Origin: Poecilobothrus nobilitatus
Lineage: Eukaryota; Arthropoda; Insecta; Diptera; Dolichopodidae
Direction: 5' to 3'
Length of the DNA stretch: 64,000 nt
Assembly (NCBI GenBank): GCA_947095535.1
Contig: OX352772.1
Location: 121,788,225-121,852,224, forward strand
The first letter of the stretch is position 1. Each line of letters begins with the position of its first letter. A program made the position numbers and the translations under genes. The notes under the pieces are model-generated. The model was not told the origin of the DNA and did not search any database. It saw nothing but the letters and a program-made list of their open reading frames with translations. Of this stretch, positions 44,795-55,259 are shown piece after piece.

Positions 44795-45807
44795 ATGTAT
44801 ACAGCTATAGCTATAGCAGCCATTCTTACTTACGAATCATTAGTCTGGTGGCCAACGCTGGAGAAAGAGTATATCCGAACCAGACTTGGTAAGGTACAGA
44901 GAGGTCCATGTATAAGCATAACGGATGCGTTAAGATTGACGACAAGTAATGCGCTAGATGTACTTCTTTATCTCCTCCCCGTTGACTGTCATATAAAATT
45001 TCTAGCCCGTTGCAGTGCGGTCGCACTCACAGAAAATGGACACTGGCACACAAAACCCTATGGACATAGCAGTATTCTAAGTTCGACAACTTGGGATCTG
45101 CCAGATTCCACAGACTACACTATTCCAAGTCTAGAAATTGTTAAGAATTTCAAAGTAAAGATTCCATCAAGAAGAGAATGGAGACAAGAAAACCCTTTGG
45201 GTGAAGTAGACATCACACTCAAAAATGAACTGCGGTGTCGGCGCTGGTGTTTATTCAAAGTAGACTTCCCAATAAATCCTATGTATTTCAATCTGAAATG
45301 CTAGGAATCTGGAGCTATCAACACGATGTTACATTACTGTGGGTTCCGGGACATGGAAACTTCACAGGAAATGAAGATGCTGATGAAGTAGCAGGGAGGG
45401 ATTCCAATCTGAATGCTTCACTGAAAGAACAGGTGGAACTACCACTAAACAGCGTTAAAAGAGATACCTTTGTGCACTTTTTATCACTAGCGAAAAGAAG
45501 GTGGAAAGAATTAACCTCATGCCGTACGACCAAGAAAATATGGCCGTCGTACGACAACAAAAGAACGGAAAACCTATTGAAGCTCTCTGGGTGGGACATA
45601 GCCAAAGCAATAGGAGTGTTCACGGAACACTGCCTAATTGGCGAACATGCGGCCAGATTAGGTATTCCATTCAACACATCATGCCGCAGTTGTCGTGAAA
45701 AGAATGAGAAAGAAACCATCATACACTTCACGTGTAAATGCCCAGCGCTGGCCAGGGTCAGAAGAGCAGCTCTGGGTAGCTATGAATTTAATGATCACGA
45801 ACGATGA
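44795..45807 (+). pseudogene. LOA-type LINE C-terminal region with RNase H domain
   Basis: 44795-45304 covers the RT thumb and connection (AAILTYESLVWWPTLEKEYI, GPCISITDALRLTTSNALDV). The frame 45235-45807 holds the RNase H part: SYVFQSE, then, after an apparent deletion, LLWVPGHGNFTGNEDADEVA, the usual LOA/I-clade RNase H ending, and a C-terminal Cys/His segment CRSCREKNEKETIIHFTCKC (CCHC-like, near 45682-45740). The presence of RNase H is the main reason to place it in the LOA/I group. Confidence 0.8.
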
Positions 45808-45950
45808 TAACGAACGCTATAGCCTATATAGCCGTTATAGCCTAAACATAAGCCTTGTGGTCACGGTATTAATAGCAAAACGGTGCCAACGCGCTAATTG
45901 TGGTCTTATCACGGTTGGCAGGACCAGCCACGTATACCAACCAACCAACC
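45808..45950 (+). mobile_element. LOA-type LINE 3' UTR and tail
   Basis: Short 3' UTR with gctatagcctatatagccgt repeats (45820-45850), ending in a CCAA microsatellite tail (about 45937-45950) rather than poly(A), as in several LOA/I-group elements. It is followed at once by the right target duplication. Confidence 0.7.
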
Positions 45951-45960
45951 AATATCAAAC
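45951..45960. repeat. Right target-site duplication of the LOA-type insertion
   Basis: aatatcaaac, pairing with aatattaaac at 7987-7996. Confidence 0.7.
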
Positions 45961-47106
45961 ATTTCAAAATCCTTCACATAATAGATACGAACGAGTTTCA
46001 GTCAACTTTAGAATAAAATTAAGAGTAACATGAACACAATTTTCTAATTAGAAAACGATTCTCTATTAATCAAACAATTCCAAGTTCAAATTCAAAAGAC
46101 AGAACATAGTCTAAATATAATAATTCCTTTTCGCCGAAAACAAGGCTTTATAATTTTAACAGAAAAAATTACTAACTAGCTTTGTGGCACAATGGACAGC
46201 GACTACAAAGCTGCAATCGAGCAGCACCTAAGCACCATCGACATTAATAATGATCTTTCTATAACTATTCTAAATAAGCAAATTAAAATTAACACAGATC
46301 TTCAGAATAATATTAACATTTTAAAAAATCGCATAATGCAAAATCAAGTATTGATCTTACAAACGTTTAATCACACAACTGATACTGCTAACAAAAGTAA
46401 AAAAAATCTGCATTTCTTATCATTACCAACCGACATTAATCTATTAAATGAAATATTTAGATAGAATTCAACCAAATATTATGTTTGCAAAGCAAGGCAT
46501 TATGAGTCATTCAATTTTAACAGATAATAAAATCGATAAATTTAGTATCGATATATTTAAATATAAAGAAATTAAAAGTTCTCTTTTAAAATATTATAAT
46601 ATAGTAATATTCGTTATTCTAATTTTGAACCTCACTAAGAAACTTGGTACAAAGTACATAAAAATTGTAAAAAAATAATAAAAAATAATTTTGAAATTAC
46701 TGAAATTTTTCCTCACATGATTTTAATTAAAAAAATTATCTCTAACAAATGATTGCGATCATTCAAAACATATATTAAATGAAAATAATATTGTAGAATT
46801 CCATAACTGTTCAATAAAAATAAATAATGTAAAATTTCTAAATAATGAAAAATTGGAAAAAATCATATTATTGTTCCTAATTATTTAGACATTTATAATA
46901 TAAGCCTAAAATTAAGTATTGAAGATATAAAAATAAAACAAACTAAAAATTTAGAAAAAATTTAAGAAATTTAAAATAAAACAAATAATAATTTATTACT
47001 TTCAATAAATTTGCCTTTATTAGCAATTATTATTATTGTAATTTTATATAGCTATTATAAGAAAAATTAAAATTTGTAAAAAGAAGGAGCCAAATGATAT
47101 TAACGA
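45961..47106 (+). pseudogene. Errantivirus env, main part (continued from 7996)
   Basis: Reads HFKILHIIDTNEF near 45960, then the coiled-coil-like frame 46192-46464 (INNDLSITILNKQIKINTDL ... LHFLSLPTDINLL), continued in 46448-46678 (DNKIDKFSIDIFKYKEIKSS), and a C-terminal hydrophobic segment INLPLLAIIIIVILYSYYKK near 46990-47068, the likely transmembrane anchor. Multiple stops and shifts. A polypurine-like attggggga lies at 47106-47115, just before the LTR. Confidence 0.65.
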
Positions 47107-48530
47107 TTGGGGGATTATATTTCGCGTTAAATAATTATGTTTTTTTTGCTATGTAATAAATGTTAAGATTTACTTTCAATGAGAAAATTTTTCTCATATT
47201 GTAATTTAATTCTGGTCAATCTATTTCTTTTGACAATTTTTCCATTCTTTAATTCTTCCGACAAAAGAAACCGCACATAATATTTTTCTCACCGGTAAAT
47301 TATTAATTCTTCGAATTGACCATCATAATTCATAAACAAATTAATATCACTTTCTCTCTTCTACTTCATTCGTTAATCATGTCATTATAATAATTCTTAA
47401 TTTCCCATCAAAAGTTTTCGCGATAAATCAAATCATGTTCAATAAATTTTCTCACAAATTAAATGCTGATTCTTGCAATGAATTATTATAAATACTAACG
47501 TTCTTTCAAATAAAAATCAGTCCCATTAGTTTATCAATCTTTCTCGATTCCTTTTTTTATAAGGAATATATAAAAATGAATATATTTAAATAACAAGGTA
47601 GAATGTAAACCAACTGTTTTTAAAAGCGCACATTTCCAAAACTGAATACAAACTGTTTAGAATTATGACTTGCACAAAAATTTGAAAATTTAATGTAATA
47701 AGAAAAAGCGTGAAAATAGGACATTTTTGAAATTTTAAGGGGCCGTAAGTCCGGAATCCTATATAACTAAGAAAAACGGTTAACACACGTAAAAATATAT
47801 TATGAAACCTTTAATTTTCATGTCTTGCCGAAGAAAAATGTTTACAGATGCCTAAGTTACAGGTGTCTAAAAATAGCAAATTTTCAATTTTTGAGGCGTA
47901 ATAACTCTTAAAGAGAGGGTCCTAGCAAAAAATTTCCTAAGGAAACTTATACTAATTCTAAAACTTCTTTCTTGCCTCAAAATTTCAAGCCTCTATCTAA
48001 AAGCTTGCCGCAGTTATTAAAGTAGAAAAACCATGTAAAATTTGGTTTTCACATAACGGTAAATTTAAATACTAAATTTAAAAAAATTGTATAATTTTGA
48101 TATTCATTTATAAAGCTAAAAAAAATACCTGTAGATTGACGTTTTCAGATTGAAAAAATCTTAAGCAGAACATAAGATATATGCATTTAAAATAGGGTTT
48201 TTTAAAAGTTTGAGGGGCTGTAGCTCCGTAATGGATGGGGCTACATGAAAAAGTTGTTTCACAAAATTATTTTTTTATGAGACCTACCCATGGTTAAAAT
48301 TTGTTTTCTCTATCTTTAACGGTGTAGAAGTTTTGTAAACAGACGGACGGAAGGACGGACGGACAGAATGAAACTAATAAGCACATTTTTTCAAAATTTT
48401 TTTGGAAATGTGTTAAAAGCTAATATTAAGTAAATAGTTAAAATATTTAAATAATAAAAGGAATAAATAAACAAATATAATAACACCAAATTTTATTTTT
48501 GTTTTAATGTTTTTAATGTTTTTAATATAT
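47107..48530 (+). mobile_element. Errantivirus 3' LTR, interrupted
   Basis: LTR matching 4385-4760 (inverse) and 2110-2370 (direct). The match is continuous up to tatatttaaata (about 47592) and resumes at aaagctaatattaag (about 48415); the uninterrupted copy at 4385-4510 shows that nothing belongs between. It ends at about 48530, short of the last 100-150 bp present near 4260-4384. Confidence 0.75.
47593..48413. repeat. Dispersed non-coding repeat, copy 3, inserted in the LTR
   Basis: About 820 bp with the same blocks as 415-1215 (gaggggctgtagctccgtaa near 48209; GGACGGAAGGACGGACGGAC near 48343). The interrupted LTR gives its ends to within a few bases: it starts about caaggtagaatg and ends about ggaaatgtgt. 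Flanking taa may be a short target duplication, but the site is too A-rich to be sure. Confidence 0.7.
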
Positions 48531-49300
48531 ATATTTCTTAGCTTCCAAAATACGAGCCCATGGTTCAAATTCTTTCAAATGTCAGTTTGCAATTTTACAG
48601 AAAAGGAAACATAACAGAACACCCTTGTACTAAAAATAAAGGTTCTATCTTCGTTGGTTGTAGAGATATACTCGTTTGCTCTGAGACTCGTTCGAAAGCT
48701 TCCAAAATCCGAACCCATTGACCAAATCCTCTCAAATTTCAGAGACTTAAATCAAACATGAAAGAACACAATTCTGCGAAATTTAAATATTATATCTTTG
48801 TTAGTTTTGGAGATTTGCTAAATCTCATTTGCTCTGGGGCTCGTTCGGATGCTTCCAAAATCTAAACCCATGGACCAAATCCTCTTAAATTTCAAAGACA
48901 TAAATCAAACGGGAAGGAACATCATTGTAAAAAATTTAAAGGTTCTATCTTTGTTGGTTTTGGAGATAATCTCGATAATGCTCCAGAGATAATGCTCTGG
49001 AATCATTCGGTAGCTTCCAGAATCCGAACCCATGGACCAATTTTGCTCAGATTTGAACTTACCCTTCCTTTCGTAATTAGTAACCTACTATATAAATTTC
49101 ATCAAGATAGCTTTACTAGTTTTTGAGTTATAGTGCGAGCGGACGGACGGACAGACATCGATAAATCGACTCAGGAGGTGATCCTGATTCAGAATATATA
49201 CACATACCCATATCTAACTCACTTCCTTTTGGTGGTTACAAACTTCATACCAAAGTTAATATATCCTATACTTTAAGTGTAGGGTATAGTAACAAATATT
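48531..49300. repeat. 157-bp tandem repeat with GACGGACGG tail
   Basis: Four starts of gcttccaraatncgaacccat at 48541, 48698, 48851 and 49013 (spacing 157, 153, 162). After the last unit come tagtttttgagttatagtg, a GGACGGACGGACAGAC run (49140) and tgatcctgattcagaatat, the same closing blocks as the repeat at 1060-1130. Non-coding. Confidence 0.75.
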
Positions 49301-49589
49301 AAAAACCATATTTTACAAATGGTAACAGAAAATTTTAAAAAGTAAATAAAAATTTAAAGTAGTTATGTTTTAAAAATTATTTTATTGCATACATATGTAT
49401 GTAGGTATTTCCATACATACGTATTATCAGATATTACGTAAATTGATATACATAGGTACATAATTAATGTTTTAGCAATAAATTTTTAAATATTTTTGTT
49501 TTGGTTTTTATTTTTAAATTGGTTTTCATTTTTATTGTTTTTTGTGAGCTTTTCTTGAGCTTCCTTGAGCTTGTTTTTTGAGAGATGTT
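49301..49589. other. AT-rich sequence, no gene seen
   Basis: Contains ataCATAnGTATGTA-type runs only. Confidence 0.4.
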
Positions 49590-49742
49590 AATTATGTTTT
49601 TTGTCATTTAAAATATGGTTCATTCTCAGTTGAGTTTTTGGAGCTTCTACAATTGGTAATTCTGGTAATTCTACATAGTTATAGACATCATTAGCATTTA
49701 TTTTACTTGTTTGTTGATTTTTTAAAAGCTGTTGCGAAAAAG
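49590..49742 (-). pseudogene. Short unidentified coding remnant
   Basis: The minus strand reads VSFSQQLLKNQQTSKINAND and NYVELPELPIVEAPKTQLRM, ending LNDKKHN at a stop near 49612. The amino-acid composition is protein-like rather than random, but there is no start. It lies on the same strand as the THAP-like exon on the other side of the gypsy element (54020-54295), so the two could be parts of one gene split by the insertion; that is inference. Confidence 0.3.
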
Positions 49743-49805
49743 AAACTGGAAAGGTGGATATTATATTATTGGAGAATAATAAAAAGAATATAGTATCTTA
49801 CTATT

Positions 49806-49993
49806 TGTAATATACTAGTACCCGCATAATTGTTAAATACTAATATCCCACTTAATTGTATTATACTATTATATCAGACGACATGTATAACCCATAAATA
49901 ATATTCATAACATACTATTATACCATGCTACATGCATAACATTCTTCAATAAAGAAGATTCTTCTTCAGTAACTTCAATAAAGAATGTGAACG
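49806..49993 (+). repeat. 5' LTR of the mag-like element
   Basis: Shares taattgttaaatactaatan and cccacttaattgtattatac with 53815-53997. It has a local duplication cttcaataaagaa (about 49951 and 49977) absent from the 3' LTR. The LTRs are clearly diverged, so the insertion is not recent. Confidence 0.8.
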
Positions 49994-50138
49994 TTATAAA
50001 AAAAAAAAAAAAGTAGAACAAACTTAAATAAAAAGAAAATTATAATTAAAAATAAAAAAGATAATTTTGTAAAACAATAAAAATAAAAAGTGAAGCTTTT
50101 TTGTATTTAGGAATATACAAGAAAAATATAAATGGTAC

Positions 50139-50860
50139 ATGGGAAGAAGTAAAGTAAAAATCAAAGCAGAGCCGAGAAAACAAGTGGAAGACCACCGAAA
50201 ACTAAGTTCATATATATTGACTTTATGGACCAATATGGACTTTATAAAGAAAATTGCTGCACTACAGATTGAAGGAAATTTAGCTGAGAATTGGAGCCAT
50301 TTTAGTCAAAATTTTAACATTTTCGCAACAGCTATTGAACTGTCAGCAACAAAACCTGAAGTTCAAGTTGAAATTTTGTTGAATGCAGCTGGCAGAGGAT
50401 CTAGTCTATAAAACATTCATAAAATGGACATCTATAAATGGAGATCTATAAAACATTCACGTTAGGTGAAAATGATAAAAAAGATTTAAAAGTGATAAGA
50501 CAAAAATTTGAAGATCATTGTGCACCAAAGAAAAACGAGGTATATGAAAGTTTTTTGTTCTACATGAGAAACCAAGAACCAGTAGAACCATGCTTTTCTA
50601 TTGGACATAAAGAAATTGGTAAAAAGTTGCGGGTTTCAAGACGAAAACAGAACGATCGTGCTAGGAGACCGTATTGTGCTAAGAGTAGAAAACAAAAACC
50701 TACAAAGAACCTACTTAAAATTGAAGGGTTAACTGCGGAAGAGGTTAATCAATACAAGTAAGTCATTTGAAATTTCAATGAAACAAGTTAAAGAAATAAG
50801 ATCAAATAATAAATCGTTAGATGAAATTAATAATTTAAGTGAAATAAATAATAAAGATAA
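50139..50860 (+). pseudogene. mag-like gag
   Basis: ATG at 50139; IEGNLAENWSHFSQNFNIFA (capsid start) with a stop at 50409-50411; the next frame 50438-50761 holds FTLGENDKKDLKVIRQKFED, HCAPKKNEVYESFLFYMRN and, after a frame change near 50600, a DRIVLRVENKNLQR-type segment, then LLKIEGLTAEEVNQ. This is the usual capsid layout of mag-group Gag. No zinc knuckle is seen before pol. Confidence 0.7.
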
Positions 50861-50940
50861 ACCTAGAAATGTAAGATATCAAAACTTGAATTTTAGTAGC
50901 AGAAAATTTAGTATAAATAGATATATATAATGGATCGGAA

Positions 50941-52560
50941 ATGAAGAGTAAAGGTAGTGTCAAATTAGATTGTTTTAAAAATAATGGAAAGTTTATTTTG
51001 GAATTTTCAGTAGTCGAAAATAGTAGTTCGGCGCCCGTTTTAGGCTTAGAAGCTTGTATAAATTTAAAATTAGGCAGGCGTTTAGATTCAATAAAACTAG
51101 ATACACAAGAAAAAATTTTTTCTAAATATCCGAATCTTCAAGGTATAGGTTGCTTTTCAAAAAATATCGAAATAAAGTTAAAGAAAATGCTATTCCCTTG
51201 CAAAGTCTGCACGCAGAATCCCGAAAACTTTAAGAAAACCTTTATTACAGGCAGTGGCGGAACCTCAAAATTTGCAAAACGCGCAAAAATAAAATATTCT
51301 CCCATTAATTTTTTTTAACAAAAACAAGTTAGATATTTATTTCATATATCATATTGCAATCGAAATTAAAATAATACAAGAACGAAACTAAAACTTAATG
51401 GACCTCCAATATTAAAATCTTTCCTCCTTGACCAATCCAAGTTTAATCTGTTTCGCTCGATTGCAAATCAAAATAAGTCTAATTAAAGAAGATATAGCTT
51501 TTTTTAAAAGAGTGTAAGATTAAAAAAGTTTTTTTCCTAAATTTATCAAAATTAGATGTGCAGTCAATAATTCAAGAACAGAATATATAATAGAAAAATC
51601 ACAAAAACTATGGCTTACACTAGAAATTACACATCAATATTGTCTTGATCCCAATGATTTAAATGAGACAATCAAGGAACATTATTACGAAATTATGTCA
51701 TTTAATCAAATTAAAACCAAATTTCTAAATAAAAATATATTTCCTGTCTTTGATTGTAAAGAGGGCTTTTACCAGATAGGGTTGAGTGATAAGTCTAAAA
51801 AATTATGCACATTTAGCATACCCTTTGGTCTATATAGGTTCCAAAAACTACCATTAGAGCTCAAAATAGCTCCAGAGGTGCTTCAAATGGTAAATCAAAC
51901 AAATTTCGAGGATATTCCTAATAATATATATCGACGGGCCATTGAGAATTTGGAAAAACCAAAATCTAAAAAAGAATTACAAAGACTTATGGGATTCATT
52001 AATTACTTGAGGGACTACTTACCCAACTTATCAGAAGTTAATTTCAATTTAAAAATGCTATTAAAATCAAACGTGGTTTATAAATGGGAAAAGACTCACG
52101 ATACATGTTTACCAAATATTAAAACATTAATAGAAAATGCACCTACCTTAGGAGATTTCGATTCGAACGAATCAATTACTATACAATCATCAAAATATGA
52201 CCCAGATGCATGCTTGATGTAAAAGAACGGACCCATATGTTTTGCTTCACGTAGCTTGTCAGATACGGAAATAGACTACCAACAGAAAGATTAAAAATGT
52301 TTAGCAATAGCTTTCTCATGCAAAAAATTCCATGAATTTATCTATGGACGACCAATTCAGATTATCACAGATCATCGTTCTTTATTAGGTATTATGGCAA
52401 AAGAATACAAAAAAATACCATCAGCTGCACTGCAAAGATTAAAATTAAAGCTATAAAGGTACAACTGAACTTTACATACACCTCAGGGAAGTTTATGTAT
52501 ATAGCAGATTAACTTTCAAACGAATTTCAAAACTGAAAATATTATTTCAGAAGAAATTAT
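50941..52560 (+). pseudogene. mag-like pol: protease-RT link, RT and RNase H
   Basis: 50941-51240 gives SSSAPVLGLEACINLKL and LQGIGCFSKNIEIKLKKML. About 300 bp at 51240-51560 do not fit RT and may be an insert. RT resumes CLDPNDLNETIKEHYYE (51650) and frame 51695-52222: FPVFDCKEGFYQIGLSDKSK, FGLYRFQKLPLELKIAPEVL, EDIPN, then a jump straight to IENLEKPKSKKELQRLMGFI; the YxDD box is deleted. RNase H: CFASRSLSDTEIDYQQK and IQIITDHRSLLGI (52230-52400). Confidence 0.75.
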
Positions 52561-52573
52561 AGGTTTAGAAAAA

Positions 52574-53508
52574 ATGGTATATACAATAAAATATTCGGGT
52601 GAACAAATAAAAGTTTTTCAAAATGAAACTGCTCAAGATGAAATTTTAAAAAAACTTATTGAAACAATAAACAACGGGTGGCCAGCTGATAAAAAATTAG
52701 TTAATGAAGATATAAAATATTTCTCGAAATACAGAAATGACCTCTTTATAGAAAATAAACTTGTATTTTTTAATGATCGCATTTTTATACCAACTGAACT
52801 CAAGAAAAATTAGTTCAATTTTAGAAAAATTACATCTTTCTCATTTAGTTCGCGTTCGCGAACCCTCGGCCATCCATAAATTCCGATATCGAAAATATGA
52901 TAGCTCGCTGTCAATACTGTCAAAAATATAATTTAGGTAGTATTTGCTATCTATGGCATACCTAAAGAAATAATTGCAGACAATATGCCTTTTAACTCAT
53001 ATTCTTTTCAACAATATGCAAAAAAGTTAGATTTTATTATTAATACAAGCAGTTCTAGGTATCCGAAATCTAATGCAGTTTCAGAAAAGATGGTAGGGGT
53101 AGCCAAGAAATAAGTACTAAAATCGTTAAAATTAAATACAAGATTATATATGGCACTTCTCGAGTACTCCAATAAAAATTCAGTATACTCATCAGTTGAG
53201 ATTTTAATGGGGAGGAAAACAAAGTCAGTGCTACCAGCTAGAACAGACCTTTTCGGAAATAAATTTTTTAAAAATGAAATAAAACCAACACTGGAAACAA
53301 ATAACAAATATAACAAAAAGTATTCCGATCGTAATTCGAAACAAAAAAGGGCTTTTGTAGAAGGTGAGAAAGTATGGGCCAGAGAAAATGGTTTGTGAGT
53401 TCAAGCTTCAATTAAAGAAAAAGATAAAAATGTTACATTCTACTGGATTGAATTTGAAAATGGAAAAACTCTGCGTCGCAATTCGTCTTTCATAAGAAAG
53501 CAAAAATA
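52574..53508 (+). pseudogene. mag-like integrase
   Basis: Zinc-binding remnant IARCQYCQKYNLG (near 52896-52935), then a large gap in the core; the Glu segment is kept as KSNAVSEKMVGVAKK (53068-53112), followed by the C-terminal frame 53150-53398 (EILMGRKTKSVLPARTDLFG, KQKRAFVEGEKVWARE) and a tail FYWIEFENGKTLRRNSSFIR at 53440-53500. The first and second catalytic Asp are not visible. Confidence 0.75.
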
Positions 53509-53814
53509 ACTTTTTATAAAACTATTAGCAACTTTAAAAGAATGTATTCTACCAAATGTATATATGAAAAATAGAAAAGCTTCATGTAAACAAACTGAAT
53601 TTATCAAACAAGGGCTTGGACTTTAATCTATATATATTTTAGTGTTTAGTTATTAAGAACATAAAATTGAAATTTTGAATAATTTATCAATTAATATATA
53701 AAATTTAAACTCTAAATTATTCTATCATAAAAATTTTAATAATAAAATTTAAAAAAAAAAAATAATAATCTAATGTATATAAAAACTAATTTTATTGTTA
53801 ATTAAATGGGGAGA

Positions 53815-53997
53815 TGTAATGTACTAGTATCCCGCATAATTGTTAAATACTAATACCCCACTTAATTGTATTATACAATTATATCAGAGGACATGTATAA
53901 CACATAAATAATATACATAATATACATAATATACTATTATACCATTGTCCATGTTACATGTATAAGTATAACATTCACTTCAATAAAAAACGTCAAC
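53815..53997 (+). repeat. 3' LTR of the mag-like element
   Basis: Begins tgtaatgtactagtatcccg directly after the polypurine tract; ends about cgtcaacg. Confidence 0.75.
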
Positions 53998-54019
53998 GAG
54001 TACACTTCCATCTTTTTTA

Positions 54020-54295
54020 TTTTTATTAAATTAAAGTACATTACACTATTTATTAAATATAAAGAAGGAATGGCCGTTCTCTTAATTGTAAGTATCCCGT
54101 GATCCTGAGGTACAAAAAGAAGATCGCAAACAAAATAATTTTGTTTTTTTAGCGATTCAGAAGGTATATTTAAAACCTTAAGCCAAGTCTTTCTTTTTTC
54201 ATAATTTTTGGGCAAAAGATAATAACTTCTGTTATTATTTCTATTTCTATTTGATATGCAATATTTAACATGCACTTCAATTTTTTTTTGTTCAT
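54020..54295 (-). pseudogene. Degenerate THAP-like zinc finger
   Basis: The minus frame reads HVKYCISNRNRNNNRSYYLL, PKNYEKRKTWLKVLNIPSES, then FVCDLLF and KRTAIPSLYL. The order (Cys, LPK, W-L-x-x-LNI, C-D-x-x-F, AIPSL) is that of THAP DNA-binding domains, but the second and fourth zinc ligands appear lost. THAP domains occur in P-type and Kolobok transposases and in host proteins; I cannot say which. Confidence 0.45.
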
Positions 54296-54493
54296 GTTTA
54301 TTACAATATTTGTAAAAAATAATTATTAGTTTTTTATTTTTCCAAATTTTTTTCTATAAAAATTAAAATCCAATAATAAATTTACTTGCCAACTTCATTT
54401 GCCAACTACATATTTAAAATGATTTACTTTAAAATTATAAATCAGTACTTACAACGCAATCTTTACTTCTAATAATATATACATACAGACATA

Positions 54494-54525
54494 GCGTCAC
54501 CTGAATGCTAGTTTGTTCCATACGC
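54494..54525 (+). repeat. Left terminal inverted repeat
   Basis: Core cctgaatgctagtttgttcc; complement of 62525-62556 with three mismatches. Confidence 0.8.
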
Positions 54526-54953
54526 CATTTTTACGTTTTTTGACTTAGGAGCTGATTCTAGGGTTTCGAAATACGTTCTTTACGAATCTGCAATCCCTTT
54601 TTTCATATCTATGTCAGTTTCAGAGAAACCCAGTTGTTATTTTGTACCATATCCACATTTTTCACCTCTTTTCCATGCAAATTATTACACATCCGAATTC
54701 GTGGCGTTTGGATCAAATATTCCATACATTTTCCAATAAATTTTTGTAAATGTTAAAATAAGCGAAAATGATAAAAATAATCCATAACCATTACAAACGA
54801 ACATTCTTAAAATTCTTTTAAATCGTTAATGCTAGATTTTTCTATGTGAATTCACAATGAATAAATACGGATATGGAACAATGTTAAATTAAATTTCATT
54901 CAAGAATTTGTTCCATATCCATACACCTACATTGTGTGTACATTTTGTCAAAG

Positions 54954-54990
54954 TATATAAAAGGAAGTGAGAAAATTTTTTCTTCAGTAA
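54954..54990 (+). promoter_or_regulatory. Core promoter: TATA box and initiator
   Basis: TATATAAAAGG at 54954-54964 and TTCAGT at 54983-54988; TATA-to-start distance is 32 bp, the optimum for insect RNA polymerase II promoters. An ATG follows at 55036, about 50 nt downstream. It sits just inside the left end of the DNA transposon. Confidence 0.65.
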
Positions 54991-55035
54991 TTGAAGTGAA
55001 AACATCAAAAAAGGTTGTGCGCATAAAAAAAAATA

Positions 55036-55086
55036 ATGGAATTATCATCACCGGCGCCATCGATTTGCGATGATTTAGAGACATAA
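55036..55086 (+). CDS. Putative first exon of the transposase-like gene
   Basis: ATG at 55036 gives MELSSPAPSICDDLET before a stop (TAA at 55084). Placed by the promoter and the first ATG. The protein likely continues by splicing, but I cannot fix the donor; a further possible exon lies around 55137-55250 (acceptor-like ttttttttctgaag before it, GTATGT after it). Confidence 0.35.
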   Translation: MELSSPAPSICDDLET

Positions 55087-55259
55087 GTCGTATTTTATTT
55101 AAATTTTGCATTTATTTATAAAAAATTTTTTTCTGAAGATGTCCAACTAGGTACAGTGTATGATAGAAATGTACGTAAAAAAACACAAAATAAACGAAAA
55201 TAGTAATATATTCAAATTCAAGCTCCTCAGCTCCCGATTTTTCAGGTATGTATATATAT

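Larger units (their letters stand above)
49806..53997 (+). mobile_element. Ty3/gypsy LTR retrotransposon, probably mag-like, decayed
   Basis: Paired LTRs of about 185-190 bp (49806-49993 and 53815-53997; both start tgtaatrtactagta), polypurine tract aaatggggaga at 53804-53814, and gag and pol between them. Gag of the 'CAPKKNEVYE' type points to the mag/CsRn1 group. I could not establish a target duplication, so the exact ends are uncertain. Confidence 0.85.

Noticed and set aside
45318..45731. 137-codon minus-strand frame
   Set aside because: Antisense shadow of the LOA RNase H domain.
51240..51320. cagtggcggaac as the terminus of a hAT-like element inserted in mag-like pol
   Set aside because: No matching inverted end or 8-bp duplication found downstream; recorded only as an unexplained segment.
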